DNA of 11,595 nucleotides, taken from positions 1 through 11,595 of the forward strand of contig CABQHM010000081.1 of the NCBI GenBank assembly GCA_902464015.1, given 5' to 3'. Of the stretch, positions 5,365 through 11,595 are shown piece after piece. The translations under genes were made by a program, and so were the position numbers. This DNA comes from an uncultured Coriobacteriales bacterium (GTDB taxonomy: Bacteria; Actinomycetota; Coriobacteriia; Coriobacteriales; UMGS124). Below the pieces are notes generated by a model, which was not told the origin of the DNA, ran no database searches, and saw only the letters and a program-made list of their open reading frames with translations. Within the stretch, counting starts at the first letter, position 1. The number at the start of each line of letters is the position of its first letter.

Positions 5365-7107
5365 TTACAGCTGTGCAAGGTCCTTACCCAGGAGGTAGGA
5401 CAGCGTGCCGCACACGGCGCCAAGGTTCTGGCCGGGCATCACGAAGTTGTAGGTGTTGGCGTAGAAGTCGCCGGTCATGATGCCGGTGTTGTACAGACCC
5501 TCGATAGGCTCGTCGTTCTCGTCGCACACCTGCATCTTCTCGTTGGTGCGCAGGCCGCCGCACACGGTGAGGAAGGTGGCGCCCACGGACTTGGTTGCGT
5601 AGAACGGACCCGTCTCGATGGGGAACAGGTACTCGGGGTTCACATGGAACTCCTCGTCGAGGCCGTTCTTGGCATACTCGTTGTAACGCTTGATGGACTC
5701 GAGAGCGTTGTCGGCGTCGATGCCGTCAGCGGCCATCTTCTCAACGAGCTCCTCGATGGTGTCGGCCTTGTAGTAAACCGTGGAGGAACCGATGCCCTCG
5801 ACGACGCCAGCCTCGGCGTTCTTGTCCCAGCCAGCGATGATCTCCTCGGGGGTCGAGGGCTGGATGCCGTTCTCGAGGTCGACGCAGCAGCCAAAGGCCT
5901 CCCAGGTGTCCTGCGTGTAGGCGTAGTTGGTGTCCCACACGGCGAAGGCGGTCTGCTGGGGAAGCTGCAGCTTGGAGATGGCGCCGTAGGCGAAGTTGGT
6001 GATCTCGTTCTGGTAGCGCTCGCCGTGAATGTCGAGGTTGATGCCCCAGAAGTTGGAGATGACGCCATGGGCGGGACCGGTGGCGCCGCCGTTGATCATG
6101 GGAGCAACGGGGAAGGTCTTCTGCCAAGCGGCGCCGACCCACAGGCCCATCTTCTGGCCGTCGCCGGGCATGAGGCCGTCGTAGGCGAGCTCGGTGTCGT
6201 AGTCGATCTTGTCCCAGCTGATGGCGTCCTTGAACCACTTGTAAGCCATGGGGCTGTAGCGGGCCATGAGGTCGCGGTCCTTGGAGAAGTCGCCCGTGGC
6301 AAGCACGACGGCCTTGGTGGCCTCGTACTTGATGTAGTTGCCGTCGGCGTCCTGGGCAACAACGGCGCTCACGCGGCCAGTGTTGTCGTCGTCGCGGATG
6401 AGGTAGAGAGCGCGGGTGTTGTAATCAATCTCGCCGCCGAGGTCCTCGGTGAAGATCTGCGCGTAGGTCTGCGCCTCGATAGGGGCACCCCACAGAGCGC
6501 CGAAGGGCTGCTCGTCGCTGTAGAAGTTGTGCGACGCGGGCGGCACGTCAATGACGCCGTCGGGATCGGGATAGCCGGGCTCCAGGCAGCAATGCAGGCC
6601 CTTGCCCTCCATGAGCTCGATGGTCCAGTTGATGGACTCGGCGGAGTTGTTGATCCAGCGGGCCCACTTCTTCTTGTCCATGAGGTAGGTGCCGGAGGTC
6701 TGCTCGGTCTTGACGATCTTGCGGGCGAGCTCGGGGTTGTACTCGATGCCCTTCTCCACCTGATACTTGGAACCGATGGCGTGGTTGGAGCCACCGCGGC
6801 TCATGGCCTTGGAAGAGGCAGAGAAGAGGATGACGTCGGCGCCCTCCTCGGCAGCGGAGACAGCGGTGCAGACACCCGCCATACCGGCGCCCACGACAAC
6901 GATGTCGTGCGTGACGGTCTTGGAAATCTTGTCCTCAGGGATGGGGTCGGGAGCGATCTCGAAGCTCCACTTGGCGCCCTCGAGCTTGTCGGCGGTCATA
7001 GCCTCCTGCTCGTCGGCCACAGCGACACCGGCAAGTGCGCCCATGGCGGCGACACCGGCAGCGGCGGCCCCTGCACCCTCGACAAACTGACGACGGTTGA
7101 GTTCCAT
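5365..7107 (-). CDS. Tat-exported FAD flavoprotein reductase without FMN domain
   Basis: 580 residues from the ATG at 7107. A longer in-frame start at 7218 is rejected because AAAGGGGA sits just upstream of 7107 and only this start puts the Tat motif (NRRQFVEG, residues 4-11) at the N-terminus. A hydrophobic Ala/Gly stretch follows to about residue 31. The FAD-binding start is at 70-78 (VVVGAGMAG) and the closing FAD segment (GLYNTGIMTGDFYANTY) near the C-terminus. The protein ends there, so unlike its neighbour it lacks the FMN-binding domain and must take electrons from another carrier. The catalytic region reads GERYQNEITNFAYG where fumarate reductases have NEITTRD, so it is probably not a fumarate reductase. 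Divergent from the LuxR gene, 512 bases away, which is probably its regulator. Substrate unknown. Confidence 0.88.
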   Translation of the reverse strand: MELNRRQFVEGAGAAAAGVAAMGALAGVAVADEQEAMTADKLEGAKWSFEIAPDPIPEDKISKTVTHDIVVVGAGMAGVCTAVSAAEEGADVILFSASSKAMSRGGSNHAIGSKYQVEKGIEYNPELARKIVKTEQTSGTYLMDKKKWARWINNSAESINWTIELMEGKGLHCCLEPGYPDPDGVIDVPPASHNFYSDEQPFGALWGAPIEAQTYAQIFTEDLGGEIDYNTRALYLIRDDDNTGRVSAVVAQDADGNYIKYEATKAVVLATGDFSKDRDLMARYSPMAYKWFKDAISWDKIDYDTELAYDGLMPGDGQKMGLWVGAAWQKTFPVAPMINGGATGPAHGVISNFWGINLDIHGERYQNEITNFAYGAISKLQLPQQTAFAVWDTNYAYTQDTWEAFGCCVDLENGIQPSTPEEIIAGWDKNAEAGVVEGIGSSTVYYKADTIEELVEKMAADGIDADNALESIKRYNEYAKNGLDEEFHVNPEYLFPIETGPFYATKSVGATFLTVCGGLRTNEKMQVCDENDEPIEGLYNTGIMTGDFYANTYNFVMPGQNLGAVCGTLSYLLGKDLAQL

Positions 7108-7236
7108 GTTGGTTCCCCTTTCAACTGGCAACGGACCTGCCCCACAAGGACGCACCCTGTGAGCAGATAACGGTTTGAGTGTAAGCACGAGAAGCACCCC
7201 ATGCCTATGGACCCTCATCTAAACCCCCGTGAACCT

Positions 7237-7253
7237 TTTGGCTTATTGCCAAA
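7237..7253. promoter_or_regulatory. Perfect inverted repeat in the flavoprotein upstream region, possible operator
   Basis: TTTGGC (7237-7242) and GCCAAA (7248-7253) are perfectly complementary around TTATT, about 130 bases upstream of the flavoprotein start at 7107. The size and symmetry suit a dimeric regulator such as LuxR. A 6-bp repeat of this kind can occur by chance. Confidence 0.35.
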
Positions 7254-7359
7254 TCTAGCTGGGCTTTTGATATCTCACACCATTCGTTGGCGCATAGGTG
7301 GCCTTGACGGCAAAACATTCCGCACCCCATCGCTGCATCTGCACGTTCGCCGCTCCATC

Positions 7360-7443
7360 GTGCCGAACGGACCAAAACAAGGCCCAAAATCGCCTCGAAA
7401 CGGTCCATTCGACACGTTTGTCCCACGAACGTGCCAAACGGAC
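7360..7443. promoter_or_regulatory. Cluster of three 13-bp half-sites in the divergent control region, candidate operators
   Basis: GTGCCGAACGGAC (7360-7372, +), GTGTCGAATGGAC (7415-7403, - strand) and GTGCCAAACGGAC (7431-7443, +) fit the consensus GTGYCRAAYGGAC. The second and third form the ends of a 41-bp imperfect palindrome centred on 7423, whose core arms CACGTTTGT and ACGAACGTG (7413-7433) flank CCC. The rest of the 512-base gap between the flavoprotein and LuxR genes shows no convincing ORF. The LuxR protein is the natural candidate to bind here. Confidence 0.55.
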
Positions 7444-7508
7444 CAGAAACAGAATCGGAAGGCATGTTCCTCCCCCATACACCACTTCTCGTCACGCTAC
7501 CCTGCAAA

Positions 7509-7552
7509 GATGTCGCCGGGCACCTCGCCCCAAGTGCGGGCCCTGCGACATC
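7509..7552. promoter_or_regulatory. Inverted repeat just upstream of the LuxR promoter
   Basis: GATGTCGC (7509-7516) and GCGACATC (7545-7552) are perfect complements separated by 28 bases, with GCAC/GTGC inside. The right arm ends 26 bases before the -10 box at 7578, so a protein bound there could control the regulator's own gene. Confidence 0.4.
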
Positions 7553-7574
7553 GGAGCACGTCGGGTCTCATCGC

Positions 7575-7615
7575 TGCTATAGTGTGGGCATCCAAAAAAA
7601 GTGCGACCAAAGGAG
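7575..7615 (+). promoter_or_regulatory. Extended -10 box and ribosome binding site of the LuxR gene
   Basis: TGC-TATAGT at 7575-7583 is an extended -10 box; no clear -35 is seen, as expected for that promoter class or for an activator-dependent one. AAAGGAG at 7609-7615 lies 4 bases before the ATG at 7620 and sets the start. Confidence 0.5.
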
Positions 7616-7619
7616 CGCA

Positions 7620-9107
7620 ATGGCGGCACGCGCCCAGACAACATCAGACAAACCCGCCTCCGTCGCTGAGGTCCTCGAGGGCAACAGCACCGAAGACACA
7701 ACCAGCCGTCAAGGATTCGCCGGGATGCTCCCCCTTGTAGGCCTGGGATTCTGGCAGGCATGGTGGATGACGCTCGCCTCGACGTCGGTGGTTATGGGCC
7801 CCATCCAGCCCGCACCCGGCAGTATGCTGCTCCTTCTGATTGTTACGCTGGCTGGCTATGTGGCGGCGACGCTTGCCGTCCCGCGCCTGGCACCGTACAG
7901 CAGCAGGCCCGGCCTCTTATGGCTCGCCGCAGCAGCAGGTGCCGCAGGCACGGTGATGCTTGCCCTCTGCACGCACGTGACGCTCCCCCATGCAGCCGGC
8001 CTCCCCCTTGAGTGGGCGAGCTACATCCTCACGTCCGTCTTCAGCGCACTCGTCTTGCTCATGTGGGGCGAACGCTGGAGCACGCTGGCCTCGGGCAACG
8101 TGGGCAGGCACCTTGTATACTCGTTTCTTCTCGCCTTTGCGCTGTACTTCGTCGTCTGCGCCTTGCCCGTCGTGCCAGGGTGTGCCCTCATCGCTCTCTT
8201 CGCTCCCCTATCAGCCTTGTCACTGCACCTTTCCCGCAACGAACCATGCCGAGGCGACGTCCCCGTAGCCGCCGTGCGCCTCGAAGCGCGCCGCCTTATC
8301 GGCTTCGCCCTTGCCCTCGTGGCGATCTCCGTCGTCTTCGGGGCCGTGCAGCGGGTGAGCTCTTTCGACGGCAGCACGCGCACGCTGCAGCTCCTAGGCA
8401 TGTCGGTGGCAGGCATCCTTACGGCGGTCTTTGCCTTCGCAATGTTTATGCGCGACTCCGTCGCCGACCCCTTCTCCTTCTATCGCCCCATCGTGCCCGC
8501 CATTACATGCGGGGCGGCGCTGTGCCTTGCACTTCCCGACGACCTGTCGTTTCTTGGCAACGGTGGGGTCATCTTTGGCGTCTATTGCCTCGACATGTTC
8601 ATCATGTTCGCCGCCAGCGATTTGGCCTACCGCGCCCGCACGCAGGTGGCCCTCATCTTCGGCAGCGCCATTGTGGCGACGCGCGCAGGCACGCTCATCG
8701 GTTCGTGGCTGGGATACACGCTGATGAGCAGCGCGTTCTGGAATCCCGACATGCGTGTGAGCCTCATCGCCTGCTTCATCGCCGCCGTGGTCCTCATCGG
8801 CAGCGCGGTCTTCACCGAGAGCAACCTGCGCGCCCTGTACCAACCAGCCCAGGAACCGGCTCGTCCGCACGTTCCCAACCTCGACGAACGCTGCGATTTC
8901 CTTGGCAGCGAAGCCGGCCTCACCGCACGCGAACTCGACGTGGCACGCCTGCTTGCACGCGGCCGAAGCATCGCGCACATCTCCGAAGCACTCGGCATCG
9001 CTCCCGGCACCGTAAAGCACCATGCGTCAAACACCTATCGCAAGCTTGGCGTCTACGACCGCCAGGGCCTCATCGACCTCGTCTGCGAGGCCACCTCTTC
9101 TGAGTAG
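7620..9107 (+). CDS. LuxR-family transcriptional regulator with N-terminal polytopic membrane domain
   Basis: 495 residues. The ATG at 7620 is chosen for its AAAGGAG ribosome binding site; the longer in-frame ORF from 7431 would run through the promoter and operator region. After a hydrophilic start of about 30 residues, residues about 33-385 contain around a dozen hydrophobic segments resembling a transporter fold. A short linker leads to a LuxR-type helix-turn-helix (about 434-488: LTARELDVARLLARGRS, then TVKHH, RKLGVYDRQGLIDLV), which matches the family consensus closely. The membrane part probably senses a small molecule and the cytosolic end binds DNA. This architecture is common in Eggerthellaceae beside genes for exported flavoprotein reductases, as here with the divergent gene at 7107. 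Control of the flavoproteins is inferred from position only. Confidence 0.9.
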   Translation: MAARAQTTSDKPASVAEVLEGNSTEDTTSRQGFAGMLPLVGLGFWQAWWMTLASTSVVMGPIQPAPGSMLLLLIVTLAGYVAATLAVPRLAPYSSRPGLLWLAAAAGAAGTVMLALCTHVTLPHAAGLPLEWASYILTSVFSALVLLMWGERWSTLASGNVGRHLVYSFLLAFALYFVVCALPVVPGCALIALFAPLSALSLHLSRNEPCRGDVPVAAVRLEARRLIGFALALVAISVVFGAVQRVSSFDGSTRTLQLLGMSVAGILTAVFAFAMFMRDSVADPFSFYRPIVPAITCGAALCLALPDDLSFLGNGGVIFGVYCLDMFIMFAASDLAYRARTQVALIFGSAIVATRAGTLIGSWLGYTLMSSAFWNPDMRVSLIACFIAAVVLIGSAVFTESNLRALYQPAQEPARPHVPNLDERCDFLGSEAGLTARELDVARLLARGRSIAHISEALGIAPGTVKHHASNTYRKLGVYDRQGLIDLVCEATSSE

Positions 9108-9110
9108 GAC

Positions 9111-9170
9111 GCTCGGGGGCGGCTCTCCACGCCGCTGATCCTCGCGGGGACACCGGGGCCGGGTCCTTCC
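9111..9170 (+). repeat. 5'-half copy of the hairpin element, 3 bases after the LuxR stop
   Basis: The arm GCTCGGGGGCGG-C-TCTCC (9111-9128) and conserved interior start (ACGCCGCTGATCCTCGCGG) are present, then the sequence leaves the element without an inner hairpin or 3' arm of its own. The otherwise constant bulged A is C here, which fits loss of function in a partial copy. The unit repeats 65 bases later as the complete copy at 9176, exactly as at 2606-2684. Confidence 0.75.
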
Positions 9171-9175
9171 CGGAC

Positions 9176-9259
9176 GCTCGGGGGCGGATCTCCACGCCGC
9201 TGGTCCTCGCCGCAAAGAACGCGGCTGCGGATTCGCGGCTTAGGAGACCGTCCCCGAGC
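9176..9259 (+). repeat. Complete copy 5 of the 3'-region hairpin element, behind the LuxR gene
   Basis: The arms GCTCGGGGGCGG-A-TCTCC (9176-9193) and 9243-9259 pair over 12+5 bp with one G-T wobble and A9188 bulged. The interior has GCCGC/GCGGC, GGTCC/GGATT and an inner GCCGC/GCGGC hairpin with loop AAAGAAC. The tail hairpin GCCCCAA (9270-9276) with TTGGGGGC (9284-9291) replaces GCTCCA/TGGAGC of copy 2 with a different complementary pair. Sense with the LuxR gene. Confidence 0.87.
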
Positions 9260-9310
9260 TGCGCACTCTGCCCCAAGGTGTCGTTGGGGGCTCAAAACCC
9301 GCACGACAAC

Positions 9311-9352
9311 GAGGGCTGCCCTTCCCCCAACATCGGGAAAAGGGCGGCCCTC
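9311..9352. terminator. GC-rich hairpin between convergent genes, probable terminator, strongest on + strand
   Basis: GAGGGCTGCCCTT (9311-9323) and AAGGGCGGCCCTC (9340-9352) pair over 13 bp with one T-G wobble. GATTTTTGT follows on the + strand, a fair T-tract for ending LuxR transcription. The hairpin and about 20 bases on its left are nearly identical to 2799-2860. On the - strand the tract is weak. Confidence 0.78.
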
Positions 9353-9406
9353 GATTTTTGTGAACCTGTTCTTCGCGCTTAACCGAACGTGGCTGAGATT
9401 ACGTCA

Positions 9407-9490
9407 GTCCCCGGTGCTCCCTAAGCCGCAAATCCGCAGCAGGGCGCACTTTGCCCTGCGAGGACCAGCGGCGCGGGAGCATCCGGGGAC
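9407..9490 (-). repeat. Complete copy 6 of the 3'-region hairpin element, behind the Na+/phosphate cotransporter gene
   Basis: On the - strand, the arms GTCCCCGG-A-TGCTCCC (9490-9475) and GGGAGCACCGGGGAC (9421-9407) pair over 8+7 bp with one bulged A. The interior has GCCGC/GCGGC, GGTCC/GGATT and an inner 7-bp hairpin with loop AAAGTGC. It starts 13 bases after the cotransporter stop, in sense. The interior closely matches copy 3 while the outer arms are unrelated in sequence. Confidence 0.87.
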
Positions 9491-9503
9491 GACCGGAACG
9501 AAC

Positions 9504-11210
9504 CTAAGCCTGTTCGTCTCCGGGGAGCATGAACCTGCCCAGGTCGACCTGGCCCACGGCCACGGCTTCGGCAATGTTCACGCAGTTGTTGCCGATGCGG
9601 TCCAAGCCATTGAGCACCTCGTCGAAGGGGCCCTTCGCCTCGGGCTCGCAGGCGCCCTTTGCCACGCGCTTCATGTGAGCCTTGCGCATCTTGATGTCCA
9701 GGTCGAGCGCATCGGACTTTGCCGCGAAGACTTCGCGTGCGCGGGACCGGTCGCCCTGCTCAACGATCTCGAGGGTCGCACCGCACATCTTCTCGATGAT
9801 AGCCACGACCTCCTCCAAGTCTTTCGTCGCCGCCTTCGAGAAGCTGCCGTTCAGGCACTGGGCAATCTCCTTGCATTGCGTGGCAACGCGCCCCTGGTCG
9901 TTCAACACGCGCAGCACTCCGGCAGCCCCCGTCGCCTGGTCTTCGGTCAGCACGCCCGCAGCAAACATCTCGGTCAGGTAGTCGGTGGTCTTGGCGCACA
10001 GGACGCACCCCGCCTCAGCTCGGCGCACGGCATCGTCGGCGGCGTCGACATTCAGCACGCCGCCCTCCACGCAGTGCCTCACCGCACCTAGCGCCCCTCG
10101 GATTGCCTCGCCGGCACGCAGCGTCTCCTGCACCGCCATCTGCATAGCAACGGCAGGCGTGCCAATGAGGCGCTCGTCCAGGTACAGCGGTGTGGAGAGA
10201 TTCTCGATAGCTGCAGCGGTCTGCTTGTCAACCTTCTTGTCGGGCAGGATGGTGGTCACGATCTTGGTCATGAGACCGATGAGCGGCAACCAGATGAGGG
10301 TCATGGTGCAATTGAACAGCGTGTGCGCGTTGGCGATCTGACGCGAGATGACCTCAACCTCGGGGCCGCTCGGCGAGATGAACTGCACGAACTGGGCAAA
10401 CTGCGGGATGAACCAGATGAACAAAAGCGCGCCCGACACGTTGAACAGCGTGTGCGATACAGCGGCGCGCTTAGCGTTGCGCGACTGGCCGATGCAGGCG
10501 AGCAGGGCCGTGATGGTGGTGCCGATGTTGTCGCCCAGAAGGATCGGGATGGCGCCCTGCAGGCCGATGATGCTGCTCACGCCGTCGGGACCCGCCTGCG
10601 AGGCGAAGTTCTGCAGCACGGCGATGGTGGCGCTCGAACTCTGAACCACGAGCGTCATGAGCGTGCCCACCGCCACACCAAGCACGGGGATGTCGGCCAC
10701 CTGGCCGATGAGGTCGACGAACACCTGGCTCGTCGCCAGGGGCTTCATCGCGCCGCCCATGGTGTCGATACCCAGGAAGAGCAGGCCAAACGCGAGCACC
10801 GACAAGCCAATCTGCTTGGTGCGCTCCTTCTTGGCCACGAAGTTCACGAGGAAGCCAAGGAACAGGAACACCGGGATGTAGTCGGTGATCTTGAACGCGA
10901 TGATCTGCGCGGTCATGGTGGTGCCGATGTTGGCGCCGAGGATGATAGAGATAGCCTGCGGCAGGCCCATGAGACCCGCGCTTACAAAGCCGATGGCCAT
11001 AACGGTGGTGGCGCTCGAGCTCTGGAGCACCGCCGTGGCCACCGCGCCGGCAAGCACGCCCATCACGGGGTTTTTGGTAAGCAGCGAGAGCACCCGGCGC
11101 ATGCCGTCGCCCGCCACCTTCTGGAGCGTCTCGCTCATCAAGTTCATGCCGTAAATAAACAGTGCCAGACCGCCAAGCAGGCCGAAGACGGTCGTGAGCG
11201 TCTCGTTCAT
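9504..11210 (-). CDS. Na+/phosphate cotransporter family protein (NptA/YjbB type) with C-terminal PhoU-like domain
   Basis: 568 residues; the ATG at 11210 follows GAAGGA on the - strand with good spacing. The membrane part has the two inverted repeats of the Na_Pi_cotrans family, each with the diagnostic QSSS motif (63-66 and 190-193) followed by a NIGTT motif (GANIGTT 92-98, GDNIGTT 226-232). Hydrophobic segments continue to about residue 325. Residues about 345-560 are a charged, helical PhoU-like region. The family moves phosphate with Na+, and in bacteria some members are thought to export phosphate; direction cannot be read from sequence. No pst or pho genes are in the window. The gene upstream on the same strand ends 160 bases away with its own terminator, so this gene probably has its own promoter, though none is clear. 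Confidence 0.92.
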   Translation of the reverse strand: MNETLTTVFGLLGGLALFIYGMNLMSETLQKVAGDGMRRVLSLLTKNPVMGVLAGAVATAVLQSSSATTVMAIGFVSAGLMGLPQAISIILGANIGTTMTAQIIAFKITDYIPVFLFLGFLVNFVAKKERTKQIGLSVLAFGLLFLGIDTMGGAMKPLATSQVFVDLIGQVADIPVLGVAVGTLMTLVVQSSSATIAVLQNFASQAGPDGVSSIIGLQGAIPILLGDNIGTTITALLACIGQSRNAKRAAVSHTLFNVSGALLFIWFIPQFAQFVQFISPSGPEVEVISRQIANAHTLFNCTMTLIWLPLIGLMTKIVTTILPDKKVDKQTAAAIENLSTPLYLDERLIGTPAVAMQMAVQETLRAGEAIRGALGAVRHCVEGGVLNVDAADDAVRRAEAGCVLCAKTTDYLTEMFAAGVLTEDQATGAAGVLRVLNDQGRVATQCKEIAQCLNGSFSKAATKDLEEVVAIIEKMCGATLEIVEQGDRSRAREVFAAKSDALDLDIKMRKAHMKRVAKGACEPEAKGPFDEVLNGLDRIGNNCVNIAEAVAVGQVDLGRFMLPGDEQA

Positions 11211-11319
11211 GGTTTCCTTCCGGACGTCGTGTCATGCGCCGTGGCATAGTCCCGCAGCTTGGACACTAGAATGCGTGCGTCGCGTACGCCCCAGGTAAAC
11301 CGTATGTAAGAGACCTGTA

Positions 11320-11356
11320 AAGAAAAAGGGCCGCCCCCTTGGAAGGAAGCGGCCCT
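11320..11356 (-). terminator. Intrinsic terminator of the activase-like gene
   Basis: On the - strand, AGGGCCGC and GCGGCCCT (11356-11349 and 11334-11327) pair perfectly, followed by TTTTTCTTT. This is a classical Rho-independent terminator, 13 bases after the stop at 11370. No copy of the hairpin element follows this gene, the only one in the window whose 3' region lacks it. Confidence 0.88.
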
Positions 11357-11369
11357 GTGCAAGGCGGCT

Positions 11370-11595
11370 CTATTTCGCCGGGCCTCGGCCCGTCTCCTTG
11401 AACTTCTCCTTGGCAACCGAAATCATGAGCTTGATACGGTTGAGCTGGTTGACCTCGGAGGCGCCGGGGTCGTAGTCCACCGCGACGATGTTGGTGTCGG
11501 GGTGTTGGCGGCGCAGCTCCTTGATGACGGCCTTGCCCACCACGTGGTTGGGCAGGCACGCAAACGGCGAGCAGCACACGATGTTGGGCGTGCCG
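11370..11595 (-). CDS. C-terminal end of an acyl-CoA dehydratase activase-related protein (2-hydroxyacyl-CoA dehydratase activator type), partial at 5' end
   Basis: The frame is open to the window edge and ends in TAG at 11372-11370, giving about 74 residues. The visible part begins GTPNIVCCSPFACLPNHV and continues with VVGKAVIKELRRQHP, NIVAVDYDPGASE and VNQLNRIKLM. This matches the C-terminal region of the very large activase-related proteins that join BcrAD/BadFG-type ATPase modules to a dehydratase-like domain with Fe-S cysteines. Those proteins are common in anaerobic Firmicutes and Actinobacteria and are thought to drive ATP-dependent electron transfer, but their substrates are mostly unknown. 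Family assignment from this fragment is good; the domain order upstream is not visible. Confidence 0.78.
   Translation of the reverse strand, partial: GTPNIVCCSPFACLPNHVVGKAVIKELRRQHPDTNIVAVDYDPGASEVNQLNRIKLMISVAKEKFKETGRGPAK

Noticed and set aside
4963..7170. 735-codon open frame on the + strand
   Set aside because: It is antisense to the second flavoprotein (5365-7107), with biased Val/Gly/Leu/His composition and no recognisable motif or ribosome binding site.
7431..7619. N-terminal extension of the LuxR regulator (in-frame start at 7431)
   Set aside because: The extension would cross the palindrome, the extended -10 box and the AAAGGAG ribosome binding site of the start at 7620. Its residues look non-coding.
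10323..11249. 308-codon open frame on the + strand
   Set aside because: It is antisense to the Na+/phosphate cotransporter, whose QSSS and NIGTT motifs are clear. The + frame is an Ala/His/Glu/Arg-rich shadow.

Overview
The window comes from a high-GC, anaerobic actinobacterium, most likely a Coriobacteriia member of the Eggerthellaceae type. That placement is inferred from gene content: Tat-exported fumarate-reductase-like flavoproteins next to a membrane-anchored LuxR regulator, a large acyl-CoA dehydratase activase-type protein, and a secreted amidase with cell-wall-binding repeats. There are seven protein genes, two of them cut by the window ends. No rRNA, tRNA, CRISPR array, transposase or prophage gene was found.

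Layout. On the + strand: the end of a Zn/Cd-type P-type ATPase (1-288), a repeat-filled gap, and a secreted CHAP-like cell-wall hydrolase (725-2593). Facing it on the - strand are two FAD flavoproteins, upstream 7107-5365 and downstream 5108-3012. A 512-bp divergent control region then leads to a LuxR-family regulator with a polytopic membrane domain (7620-9107, +). Facing that gene is a Na+/phosphate cotransporter family protein (11210-9504, -), preceded by the end of an activase-like protein (11595-11370, -). The LuxR gene and the two flavoproteins look like one substrate-responsive anaerobic respiration unit. The reductases would act outside the membrane on an unknown electron acceptor, and the regulator would sense the acceptor or a related cue.

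The most unusual content is non-coding. Six complete copies (about 80 nt each) of one irregular hairpin occur, each in the 3' region of a different gene and always in that gene's sense orientation. The outer stem has a different sequence at almost every locus, yet it always pairs perfectly around one bulged A. The inner part is conserved: GCYGC/GCRGC and RGTCC/GGATT pairings, AC/TTA and TC/TGC internal loops, and a 7-nt apical loop. Paired positions change together between copies. This indicates selection on structure, as RNA or folded single-stranded DNA. Half-elements lie beside several complete copies, including a tandem array of period 84-86 bp behind the ATPase gene. The two convergent gene pairs share the same roughly 400-bp arrangement: element, GC-rich terminator-like hairpin, opposed element. 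I do not recognise this element; without searches I cannot say whether it has been described.
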